A stretch of DNA of 64,000 nt from Chitinophaga sp. sic0106 (GTDB lineage Bacteria > Bacteroidota > Bacteroidia > Chitinophagales > Chitinophagaceae). A model generated the notes under the pieces. That model worked only from the letters and a program-made list of their open reading frames with translations, made no database searches and was not told the DNA's origin. Shown here piece after piece: positions 1 through 7,218 of the stretch. The position numbers and the translations under genes are program-made. Each line of letters starts with the position of its first letter. Within the stretch, counting starts at the first letter, position 1. Location: positions 372,001-436,000 of the forward strand of contig NZ_JAHUWJ010000002.1 of the NCBI RefSeq assembly GCF_019219075.1, given 5' to 3'.

Positions 1-1196
1 GCTGCAGGCCAGCCTTCCAGACTGCCTACATTATAGTACGTGTTACCGCCTTTGTCATAAGGGCCAGGCGCACTGATGGAAGCTCCGGCTACGCCAGCCA
101 TATATGCGGGCTCTTTACGCACCACCAGCGGTTTGCTTGGATCAAGATACAGCAGGTCCTTTTCCTTAATGAACTGCACCAGTTCAGGGATCTGTTTTTC
201 TATGGCAGACTGGAATTCTTCCGGTTTTACATGTTGTACACTTAAGGTATCAATCATACGGCCGATCAATTCCAGTGAATCAGCCGGCATTGGGGCAGTA
301 CCAAAATATTTCGGCCAGAGTTCACGGCTGATCTTTGTCATTTCGCCATGCACATATTTTTTACGCACGATGGCGCTGTCGTAAATCTGTGCAGCAGTGT
401 AGGACGATTGTACTGTATACCGGAACTTCTGGTCATACAGCGTTTTGCCGAGGCGGAAACTGCGTGGGCTAGCAGGTTTCAGGGCGCTGAGCCATTTGGC
501 ATAATCACGCATGGCAGCAGCTGCGGCTTGTGCGCTGGCCTCCATTGCTTTCTTTTCTTCGGCGGAAAAACTGGTGTTTTTAAGAGAGTCAACAAAGTCT
601 TTATCAAACACGGAAGCACCGCCGTTATTCTGCATCACTGCCAGTTGTTGCAATTCCGGTACAGGGTCTTTCACCTGTGCTTTGGCAGCTTCGTAATAAG
701 CCGGAACATTTATTAATCGCGCATAAAAACTACGTAATCTGCTTTCCAGCGGTGCATAGTTTTCATTTAATATAGTAGCGAAACCGCCGCTGATATTGAA
801 CTCAGAAGGGTCCCATTCATTTGATTTCAGTTCTTTGATCGACCATACATTGGAGTTGAGATAATCCTCCATCAAATGATAATCGATTTTATTAGCGTCG
901 GTGAGCTGGTCCAGGTTATAGGATTTCAACGAATCGAGGTGGCGGGCACTGAAGGCCAGCGAAGCCTGTGTGGCGGCCTCATTGCGTACGATGAGCACAC
1001 TGTCGTATTTATGAAATCCCACGCTCGTAGCCCAGCCCGGATTCTCTTTCCAGAGGTCATCAATAAAATGTTGCTGATAGGTAGCAAATGCCTGGTTGAC
1101 GGCACTATCCACGCCGGTCCCTTTACCCGTGCTGTTGCCGTTGTTGCAGGCAGCGAGGGATGCCGCTGCAGCTGCGCATAGTAAGATGTTTCTCAT
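1..1196 (-). CDS. DUF885 family lipoprotein (3' end cut by window edge)
   Basis: The reading frame runs leftward from the ATG at 1196-1194 to the window edge without a stop, giving the N-terminal 398 residues. It starts with a lipoprotein signal peptide whose lipobox LAAC puts the lipidated cysteine at residue 17. The body looks like the DUF885 family: a long helical domain, a central SFRLGKTLYDQKF stretch, and near the edge the family-like SGP-type segment PGPYDKGGNTYYNVGSLEGW. DUF885 proteins are usually about 580 residues, so roughly a third is missing, including the C-terminal HExxH-type region that suggests a metallopeptidase role. Substrate is unknown. It is divergent from the RNA-repair operon. 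Confidence 0.8.
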   Translation of the reverse strand, partial: MRNILLCAAAAASLAACNNGNSTGKGTGVDSAVNQAFATYQQHFIDDLWKENPGWATSVGFHKYDSVLIVRNEAATQASLAFSARHLDSLKSYNLDQLTDANKIDYHLMEDYLNSNVWSIKELKSNEWDPSEFNISGGFATILNENYAPLESRLRSFYARLINVPAYYEAAKAQVKDPVPELQQLAVMQNNGGASVFDKDFVDSLKNTSFSAEEKKAMEASAQAAAAAMRDYAKWLSALKPASPRSFRLGKTLYDQKFRYTVQSSYTAAQIYDSAIVRKKYVHGEMTKISRELWPKYFGTAPMPADSLELIGRMIDTLSVQHVKPEEFQSAIEKQIPELVQFIKEKDLLYLDPSKPLVVRKEPAYMAGVAGASISAPGPYDKGGNTYYNVGSLEGWPA

Positions 1197-1279
1197 TGCA
1201 GTATGTTAAACGTTGTCCTGTAAGATACTATTTTTGGCCGATGCGGCAGGGGATGTTATACATGGATGGTTTTTTTCTG

Positions 1280-1287
1280 TATTTTTG
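1280..1287 (+). promoter_or_regulatory. Candidate -7 box for the RNA-repair operon
   Basis: TATTTTTG matches the Bacteroidota -7 consensus TAnnTTTG. No clear TTTG -33 box is visible upstream. It would give a leader of about 120 nt before the RNA ligase gene, containing a small hairpin (GTTTCC/GGAAAC) near 1367-1380. Confidence 0.4.
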
Positions 1288-1414
1288 CACCGCATTTAAA
1301 ATATAAATAGCAAAACCTTGAGCCATGTAATATCGCAGGCATATTAATTTTCCAGCCTTAGTCGTTTCCCCGGAAACGGCCTGTGATCTTATTGTTTACT
1401 CCAATCATCCAATC

Positions 1415-2125
1415 ATGGCGATTTCACAAAAGTACGGCCGTACCTGGCATTACCCGTTTTCTCCCGGTACCACCAGCGACGATCGTATTCAATATAACTA
1501 TTGGGATGTGCTCACGCAGATCCCCCAAATCATTCATACGGAGAAACTGGATGGAGAAAATAACTGTCTTTCCCGCCATGGTGTGTTTGCGCGCTCACAT
1601 GCAGCACCCACCACCTCGGCATGGACAGCCTCCATCCGCACTTACTGGAACCAGGTGCGGCACGACCTCGGTGACCTTGAAATCTTCCTGGAAAACCTGT
1701 ATGCAGTACATAGTATTGAATACAGGAACCTGGATCATCACTTTTATGTGTTTGGTATCCGCGAGCACGACAGATGGTTTAGCTGGGAGGAAACGGTGTT
1801 CTATGCCCGTATGCTCGACCTGCCCACCGTACCGGTAGTAGCCGTAGTAACGCCACCGGCTACACGACAGGCGTTTGAAAAGCACACGCTGGAACTGACA
1901 CAGGGCCGCGGGAGCTTTGATCCATACGATACCGTTACCGGTAACCCCACTACCATGGAAGGCCTGGTGAGTCGTAACGCTAACGGCTATCCGGTAAATG
2001 AATTTGCTAATAACGTGTTTAAATATGTAAGAAAAGGACACGTAAAAACCGATCAGCACTGGACCCGCCACTGGCGCAGGGCCAGGCTGAATCACGAAGG
2101 AGGTAACTATGTGGACCATCGATAA
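1415..2125 (+). CDS. ATP-dependent RNA ligase family protein
   Basis: Predicted to seal 5'-phosphate and 3'-OH RNA ends through a lysine-AMP intermediate. Visible nucleotidyltransferase motifs are motif I KLDGEN with the adenylated lysine at K44, motif IV EGLVSR at 182-187, and a motif V-like KYVRKGHV at 203-210. At 236 residues it is little more than the catalytic nucleotidyltransferase domain; phage T4 Rnl2 is about 334, so the C-terminal domain is short or absent. Its 3' end overlaps the HD-Pnk gene by 17 bases, so the two are almost certainly co-transcribed. This matches the known pattern in which HD-Pnk genes share an operon with a putative polynucleotide ligase. RNA rather than DNA preference is inferred from motif style. 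Confidence 0.82.
   Translation: MAISQKYGRTWHYPFSPGTTSDDRIQYNYWDVLTQIPQIIHTEKLDGENNCLSRHGVFARSHAAPTTSAWTASIRTYWNQVRHDLGDLEIFLENLYAVHSIEYRNLDHHFYVFGIREHDRWFSWEETVFYARMLDLPTVPVVAVVTPPATRQAFEKHTLELTQGRGSFDPYDTVTGNPTTMEGLVSRNANGYPVNEFANNVFKYVRKGHVKTDQHWTRHWRRARLNHEGGNYVDHR
2097..2104 (+). promoter_or_regulatory. Perfect Shine-Dalgarno (AAGGAGGT) before HD-Pnk
   Basis: AAGGAGGT lies four bases before the ATG at 2109, inside the last codons of the ligase gene. Bacteroidota genes rarely use such sites, so it stands out and it fixes the HD-Pnk start. It also encodes Glu-Gly-Gly of the ligase, so chance is possible. Confidence 0.55.
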
Positions 2126-3212
2126 AAATAAATCCTGGGCACACCTGCACGATACCTGGTATTGGATCAGTCGTATGGATGGTGTGCCGCAAAGCCCCGT
2201 CCACCACGCGGAAGGGGATGTGGCCACCCACACCCGTATGGTAGTGGAAGCACTCGGGCAGCTGCCGGCCTGGCAGCAACTACCGCCACAGCAGCAGGAA
2301 GCACTCTGGGCCGCCGCCCTGCTTCACGATGTAGAAAAGTTCAGCACTACCGAAACGCTGGACGATGGCTCCATCGTATCCCCAGGCCATGCCCGCCGCG
2401 GCGCCATGACGGCCAGGAATATCCTGTTCGAGGAGATACCCACGCCATTCGCCATCCGTGAGCAGATATCCTGGCTGGTACGCTACCATGGCCTGCCACT
2501 CTGGGTATTTGATAAGCCAGATCCGGTAAAAGCCCTGATCAGCGCCAGCCTGGATGTAGATACAGCCATGCTGGCCACGCTTGCACGTGCGGATGTGCTG
2601 GGCCGCATTTGTCATGATCAGGAAGAGCTGCTCTACCGCATCGATTGCTTTGAGGCACTGGCCCGCGAGCAGCAATGCTGGGGCCAGCCAAAAGCATTTG
2701 AAACTGCCGCGGCTAAAATGAATTACCTGTTGAAAGAAGAGGTGGCTCCGGACTATGTACCATTCCCGGTTTCCGGGAGTGAGGTGATACTGATGAGTGG
2801 CCTGCCAGGTGCCGGCAAGGATACCTATGTACAGCGCAATTATAAAGAGTGGGCAATGGTATCTCCCGATAACCTACGCAGGGAAAAAAGGGTAGACCCA
2901 ACAGATAAGAGTGCCAACGGAACTATTATCCAGGAAGCCAAAGAGCAGGCGAGGGGCTACCTGCGTGCAGGGAAAAACTTTGTGTGGAATGCCACCAATA
3001 TCACCCGGCAAATGCGGCAGCAGCTGGTGAGCCTCTGCATGACCTATAATGCCCACGTGACGATTGTATACGTGGAGGTTCCGGCGGAAAAGTTGTTTAA
3101 GCAGAATGCCCAAAGGAAATATGCCATTCCTGAAAAGGCGCTGCATCAGCTGGTGCGTAAGCTGGAAGTGCCGGGGCAAACGGAAGCACATGTAGTGAAT
3201 TTTATTGTTTAA
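2109..3212 (+). CDS. HD-Pnk: HD phosphoesterase fused to 5'-OH polynucleotide kinase
   Basis: A two-domain nucleic-acid end-healing enzyme. Residues 1-200 form an HD phosphohydrolase domain (H41 region, HD pair H73-D74 in LLHDVEKF, then SPGHARRG and RYHG). Residues 222-367 form a P-loop kinase with Walker A GLPGAGKDT at 231-239, a catalytic-type aspartate in SPDNLRR (D254) and the NATNITRQMRQQ segment at 294-305 typical of T4 Pnkp-like kinases. The Runella slithyformis HD-Pnk has the same order and removes 2',3'-cyclic or 3' phosphates and phosphorylates 5'-OH ends. With the upstream ligase it would make a complete heal-and-seal RNA repair set. The stop codon lies inside a hairpin. Confidence 0.88.
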   Translation: MWTIDKNKSWAHLHDTWYWISRMDGVPQSPVHHAEGDVATHTRMVVEALGQLPAWQQLPPQQQEALWAAALLHDVEKFSTTETLDDGSIVSPGHARRGAMTARNILFEEIPTPFAIREQISWLVRYHGLPLWVFDKPDPVKALISASLDVDTAMLATLARADVLGRICHDQEELLYRIDCFEALAREQQCWGQPKAFETAAAKMNYLLKEEVAPDYVPFPVSGSEVILMSGLPGAGKDTYVQRNYKEWAMVSPDNLRREKRVDPTDKSANGTIIQEAKEQARGYLRAGKNFVWNATNITRQMRQQLVSLCMTYNAHVTIVYVEVPAEKLFKQNAQRKYAIPEKALHQLVRKLEVPGQTEAHVVNFIV

Positions 3213-3348
3213 CCGTGTGCCTTCGGCTCACGATTAAACGCCAGTGTGGGGCTGCTGCGCCACACGCAGCATGAAAGATAATCCGCTTGACTACTGGCAG
3301 TTACCGCGCGCAGCGCGGAACTCTCTATCATGACACCGAAGGTGTCAT
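3207..3348. repeat. Cluster of short palindromes after HD-Pnk
   Basis: Four hairpins follow each other in about 140 bases: 3207-3239 (15-base arms, 2 mismatches, loop TTC, includes the HD-Pnk stop codon), 3244-3265 (GTGTGG/CCACAC), 3304-3318 (CCGCGC/GCGCGG) and 3331-3347 (TGACACC/GGTGTCA, loop GAA). Loops flanked by CC and GG recur in other intergenic palindromes of this window. Confidence 0.6.
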
Positions 3349-3360
3349 AAAAACAAAAAA

Positions 3361-3387
3361 AGCGGTTGCATACCATATGCAACCGCT
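3361..3387. terminator. Bidirectional terminator between HD-Pnk and dcd
   Basis: A perfect 12-bp stem with a 3-base loop, an A-rich tract on the left and TTTT on the right, between two convergent genes. Confidence 0.85.
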
Positions 3388-3408
3388 TTTCATTATATCA
3401 TTAAGATA

Positions 3409-3945
3409 TTAAAACTCATTCTTCCACATCATACTCTCTACCGGCTTGATCGTGCGACCGTTATACTTCGCATTCCCTTTCTTGTTATAGAATGTTTCGA
3501 CATCGCCTTCCACTACAAAGTAGATCAGCTGGCCAATCGGCATGCCCGCATATACCCGTACCGGCTGTGCACAGGAGATTTCCAGCGTCCAGGTGTTGCA
3601 GAAGCCTACATCCCCTTTGCCGGCGGTAGCATGAATATCAATACCCAAACGGCCGGTGCTGGATTTACCTTCCAGGAAAGGCACGTGGGCGTGTGTTTCA
3701 GTGTATTCATCGGTTACACCCAGGTAGAGGGTGCCAGGTTGCAGCACAAAGCCTTCTTCAGGAATCTCAAAATGCTCAATTTCATTGTGCTGGCGTGCAT
3801 CCAATACGCGGTTCTTGTAGGTAGCGAGGTATTTGCCCAGGTGTACGTCGTAGGAATTGGTGCCCAGGTACTTCCTGTCGTAAGGAGAAATCACGATCGT
3901 GCCTTTCTCAATTTCCTCCAAGATGCGTTTGTCTGACAAAATCAT
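3409..3945 (-). CDS. dcd: dCTP deaminase
   Basis: Deaminates dCTP to dUTP (or dUMP in bifunctional forms) for thymidylate synthesis. At 178 residues it has normal family length. The signature EGKSSTGRLGIDIHATAG spans residues 92-109, with the phosphate-binding S95 and R99, followed by GDVGFCNTWTLE with the catalytic glutamate at E122. The C-terminal segment KYNGRTIKP closes the active site in this family. The ATG at 3945 leaves a 120-base divergent gap to the phosphopantetheinyl transferase gene. Whether this enzyme also hydrolyses dUTP cannot be told from the sequence. Confidence 0.95.
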   Translation of the reverse strand: MILSDKRILEEIEKGTIVISPYDRKYLGTNSYDVHLGKYLATYKNRVLDARQHNEIEHFEIPEEGFVLQPGTLYLGVTDEYTETHAHVPFLEGKSSTGRLGIDIHATAGKGDVGFCNTWTLEISCAQPVRVYAGMPIGQLIYFVVEGDVETFYNKKGNAKYNGRTIKPVESMMWKNEF

Positions 3946-4065
3946 GTGATAGGTGTTTGCTTTAGCTATTAGTAATTCGGATTGGTGTAAAAAGCGGTTA
4001 AAGAAAAGCTAATACCGGCAGGGATTGCGCTTTTATTCACCTTTTTTCTATTAATTTGGCAAGAT

Positions 4066-4707
4066 ATGCCATTAATACGTACCATACAAATTGATCCGGA
4101 CACCAGGCTTGGGTTGTGGAAAATTAGTGAACAAGAAGCCTTCTTCCAGGAGCAAATAACCATTAGCAGGGCCATACACCACCCGCATAAGCGCTTACAG
4201 CACTATGCCGGCCGTTTGCTCCTCATCACCCTGTTTCCTGATTTTCCCCTGCAGGAAGTAGTGGTGGCCGATACACGCAAACCGGTATTACATTGTGGCA
4301 GCTTTCATTTTTCCATTTCGCATTGTGGCGACTATGCCGCTGCCATCGTGAGCCGCAAAGGTGCTGTGGGGATTGATATTGAAGGCGTTCAGCCCAAGAT
4401 CGGGAAGGTGGCGCCGAAGTTCCTGTCGCCCGCAGAGCAGGCGTTCATTGACCCTGTGAATACGCTGAAGCACCAAACTATCTGCTGGAGTGCGAAAGAG
4501 GCCATGTTCAAATGGTATGGCCTCGGCAGTGTTGACTTTCGGGAGAACATGCGCTTACAGCCATTCCCATTTATGCCGGCCGGATTTATTACCGCCAATT
4601 TTGTGAAGCCGGATACAAATACGCAATTATATTTGCAATATATATTGGAAGACGACCTATGCCTGGCATGGACACATCCGGTGGCTGAAAGTCAAACTAA
4701 TTCATAA
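4066..4707 (+). CDS. 4'-phosphopantetheinyl transferase (Sfp/AcpT type)
   Basis: Transfers phosphopantetheine from CoA to carrier proteins. Signature residues are visible: VGIDIEGV with D104 and E106 for Mg binding, and WSAKEAMFKW at 141-150 with K144 and E145. The length of 213 residues fits the Sfp/Gsp/HetI group rather than the shorter AcpS group. It is 12 bases upstream of aroK, so probably in one transcript with aroK and DUF423. No synthase genes lie nearby, so it may simply serve fatty-acid carrier protein or a distant natural-product locus. Confidence 0.88.
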   Translation: MPLIRTIQIDPDTRLGLWKISEQEAFFQEQITISRAIHHPHKRLQHYAGRLLLITLFPDFPLQEVVVADTRKPVLHCGSFHFSISHCGDYAAAIVSRKGAVGIDIEGVQPKIGKVAPKFLSPAEQAFIDPVNTLKHQTICWSAKEAMFKWYGLGSVDFRENMRLQPFPFMPAGFITANFVKPDTNTQLYLQYILEDDLCLAWTHPVAESQTNS

Positions 4708-4719
4708 CTGTACCGTAAT

Positions 4720-5223
4720 ATGAAAATATTCTTACTCGGTTTTATGGGAGCCGGAAAATCCTATTGGGGTAAACAGCTTGCAGATGTCTGGGGCCTGCCT
4801 TTCTATGATCTCGACGACGTGATCGTGGAAACAGAGGAAATGGCCATTAGCGATATCTTTGCTGCCAAAGGGGAAGATTACTTCCGGGAGAAGGAGAGTA
4901 TGTTGTTGCGCGAGCTGTCCAGGCAGGATAAATTCCTGATCTCCTGCGGTGGCGGCACGCCTTGTTTTGAAAACAACATGGATTTCATGAACGAGCGTGG
5001 TATCACCATCTGGATCAATCCATCGGTACCTACCATGGTGGAACGGTTATCCAGGAAAAAGGCTAAGCGCCCGCTGATCCAGGACCTGGATGATGAAGAG
5101 CTGGCAGTATTCGTAGAAAGAAAGCTGGCCGAGCGGTTGCCCTTTTATCAGCAGTCCATGCATATCATCGCTTCCGACGATATTTCCCTGGAAACATTTA
5201 CCAAAAATATAGACCATGCATAA
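4720..5223 (+). CDS. aroK: Shikimate kinase
   Basis: Phosphorylates shikimate in chorismate synthesis. The P-loop GFMGAGKS is at 7-14, the substrate-binding aspartate is in YDLDD around residue 32, R56 lies in GEDYFREKE, GGG at 77-79 and the lid arginine in KAKRPL. At 167 residues it is normal length. Its last 8 bases overlap the DUF423 gene, which points to translational coupling. Confidence 0.95.
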   Translation: MKIFLLGFMGAGKSYWGKQLADVWGLPFYDLDDVIVETEEMAISDIFAAKGEDYFREKESMLLRELSRQDKFLISCGGGTPCFENNMDFMNERGITIWINPSVPTMVERLSRKKAKRPLIQDLDDEELAVFVERKLAERLPFYQQSMHIIASDDISLETFTKNIDHA

Positions 5224-5608
5224 GAGTTTTTTAGTTTGGGCAGCGGCGTTGGGAGCCCTGGCAGTCGTGTTGGGCGCATTTGGCGCACATAAGCTGAAAG
5301 AGCTGGTACCTCCCGAAACAGTAGGCACCTTTCAGACGGGCGTTACCTATCAATTCTATCACGTATTTGCACTGCTGGTAACCGGTATCCTTTTTGCACA
5401 GGCTCCCGGCACACAAATGCTGTGGGCAGGCAGATGCTTTATTATCGGGATCTTCCTGTTCTCCGGCTCGCTGTACCTGCTTACCATGATGAAAGCTACT
5501 GAAACAGTAGGGCTTTCTAAACTGGGTATTATCACGCCTATCGGTGGCGTATTCTTTATCGTAGGTTGGGTGCTGCTGTTACTTTCTGTACTGAAGATTA
5601 AATCATAA
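5216..5608 (+). CDS. DUF423 family small integral membrane protein
   Basis: 130 residues with four hydrophobic segments (about 5-22, 45-62, 70-88 and 101-125) and the conserved N-terminal GAFGAHKLKE of DUF423 (YgdD-like) proteins. Function unknown; located in the inner membrane. Overlaps aroK by 8 bases. The stop codon at 5606-5608 abuts a pair of long palindromes. Confidence 0.85.
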   Translation: MHKSFLVWAAALGALAVVLGAFGAHKLKELVPPETVGTFQTGVTYQFYHVFALLVTGILFAQAPGTQMLWAGRCFIIGIFLFSGSLYLLTMMKATETVGLSKLGIITPIGGVFFIVGWVLLLLSVLKIKS

Positions 5609-5682
5609 TTCGCAATCAGGGGATGCTTTGTCATCCCCTGATTGCGAATAGCGCAGGGCCTGCGGCCCTGCGCTATTCGCAA
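5608..5682. repeat. Double palindrome with a shared middle arm
   Basis: Hairpin 1 pairs 5608-5625 with 5632-5649 (18 bp, loop CTTTGT). Hairpin 2 pairs 5642-5658 with 5666-5682 (17 bp, loop CCTGCGG). The segment ATTGCGAAT near 5641-5649 belongs to both, so the full hairpins exclude each other. It starts at the last base of the DUF423 stop codon. It may act as a terminator or a mRNA 3' end structure; no T tract follows. Confidence 0.7.
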
Positions 5683-5775
5683 AAAACGCAAAACAACAAA
5701 AGGCCTTTGCTGCTTATGCCCCTTATGCTGCTTTGCGAGAAAAAAATCAAACGCCTGTCATAGAAAATATTCAAG

Positions 5776-7197
5776 ATGCAAAGACTTTTATTAGTGTGGA
5801 TGATGGTACTGGTGATAGCCCAGTCTGCAACTGCCCAGGAGGCAGACAAAATAATGGGTAACTGGTATGGTGTAGTAAGTGCCAACAATGAGAAGCTCCG
5901 TACAACGATTAACCTCACCACCTATGGCGGTAAACTAACCGGTAGTATTGGCTTTCCTGACCGCGTAACTGAATTTAAAGCCTTTGACTCCGTCAGCCTG
6001 AATGCAGGCCTTCTCTTTCTCCGCCTTCGGGAAATCGACCTCGTATTTATCGGTAAAGTTAGTCCCCGCAAAGATTCTATCTCCGGAAAATTTATCTGGG
6101 GAAATATTAATCAGGATGTTACGTTAACTCATAAAGTAATTAACACCGCGGAACTGGTATATCCGCGACCACAGGAACCTAAGCCACCATTCGCTTACCG
6201 TACGGAAGAAGTGTCTTTTCAGAATGATGCGGATAGCGTAAGGCTGGCAGGAACATTTGTAAGACCGGCTAACTTCGCCAATAATTTTCCGGTGGTAGTG
6301 ATGATACCTGGTGCGGGTGCAAAAAACAGGGATAATGAAACTGCCCGTCATAAAATGTTTCTGGTAATGGCCGATTATTTTGCGCAGAATGGTATTGCCA
6401 GCCTGCGCTTCGATAAACGTGGTGTTGGAGGAAGTGGTGGTAACACAGATACGACCGATATTTTTGGCACAGCCAGAGATGCGGCCGCAGCAGTAAGATA
6501 CCTGAAAACGCGTATAGATATTGATCCGCATAGTATTGGCGTACTCGGATTTGGAGAAGGGGCTTTATCAGCCCAGATCCTGGCGGCCAATAATCCTGCA
6601 ATGGCCTTTGTGGTATCGATGGCGGGGATGGGTGTTACCGGAAGCGAGTTATCAGCGCAACAGCAAATCATCGCGGCAAGGGCGGCGGGCCTGTCAGATA
6701 AGGAAATTGCAGAAGACGCGGCGCTGATGAAACCGTATCGGGATGCACTCATGACTGGTAAAACAGTGGCAGAAACCAATGCGGCAGGTACCAGAGCCCT
6801 GGAAGCCATATATGATCAGCTTCCTGCGGCCGTAAAGCAATCGGTAGACAAGCAACAATTTGCTGCGGAAGGCGTCGTTAGTCCGGAAATGTTATCTATA
6901 TTACATTATAAACCAGTAACCTATCTGAGGGAAATCCGTTGTCCGTTCATGGCAGTCAACGGTGCAAATGATCAGCAGGTACTGGCAGAGCCCAACTTGA
7001 ATGCATTGGAACGGGGATTGACAGAGAATGGAAATATAATGGTGACTGTTCGCAAATTTGCCGGATTAAACCACCTGTTCCAGTCCTGTAATACATGTAC
7101 AGACAAGGAGTACATAACACTGGAGCAAACCATTGACCCCCTGGTACCGGAATTCATCGCGCACTGGATATTGCAGTTGCCGCCGGTGGGCAGGTAG
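5776..7197 (+). CDS. Secreted alpha/beta-hydrolase-fold protein lacking the serine nucleophile
   Basis: 473 residues: signal peptide 1-20, an N-terminal beta domain (about 25-125), then an alpha/beta-hydrolase domain with oxyanion-type PGAG, the strand SLRFDKRGVGGSG and the nucleophile elbow. The elbow reads GFGEG (258-262); the usual serine position 260 is glycine, encoded GGA. The other triad candidates remain: D399 in NGANDQQ and H433 in GLNHLF. Relatives with GHSEG elbows are esterases or peptidases. Here serine catalysis looks lost, so it may bind rather than cleave, or use another residue. It stands alone before ftsK, 21 bases away. Confidence 0.8.
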   Translation: MQRLLLVWMMVLVIAQSATAQEADKIMGNWYGVVSANNEKLRTTINLTTYGGKLTGSIGFPDRVTEFKAFDSVSLNAGLLFLRLREIDLVFIGKVSPRKDSISGKFIWGNINQDVTLTHKVINTAELVYPRPQEPKPPFAYRTEEVSFQNDADSVRLAGTFVRPANFANNFPVVVMIPGAGAKNRDNETARHKMFLVMADYFAQNGIASLRFDKRGVGGSGGNTDTTDIFGTARDAAAAVRYLKTRIDIDPHSIGVLGFGEGALSAQILAANNPAMAFVVSMAGMGVTGSELSAQQQIIAARAAGLSDKEIAEDAALMKPYRDALMTGKTVAETNAAGTRALEAIYDQLPAAVKQSVDKQQFAAEGVVSPEMLSILHYKPVTYLREIRCPFMAVNGANDQQVLAEPNLNALERGLTENGNIMVTVRKFAGLNHLFQSCNTCTDKEYITLEQTIDPLVPEFIAHWILQLPPVGR

Positions 7198-7218
7198 TCA
7201 CAACTTTTGATAGAAATT

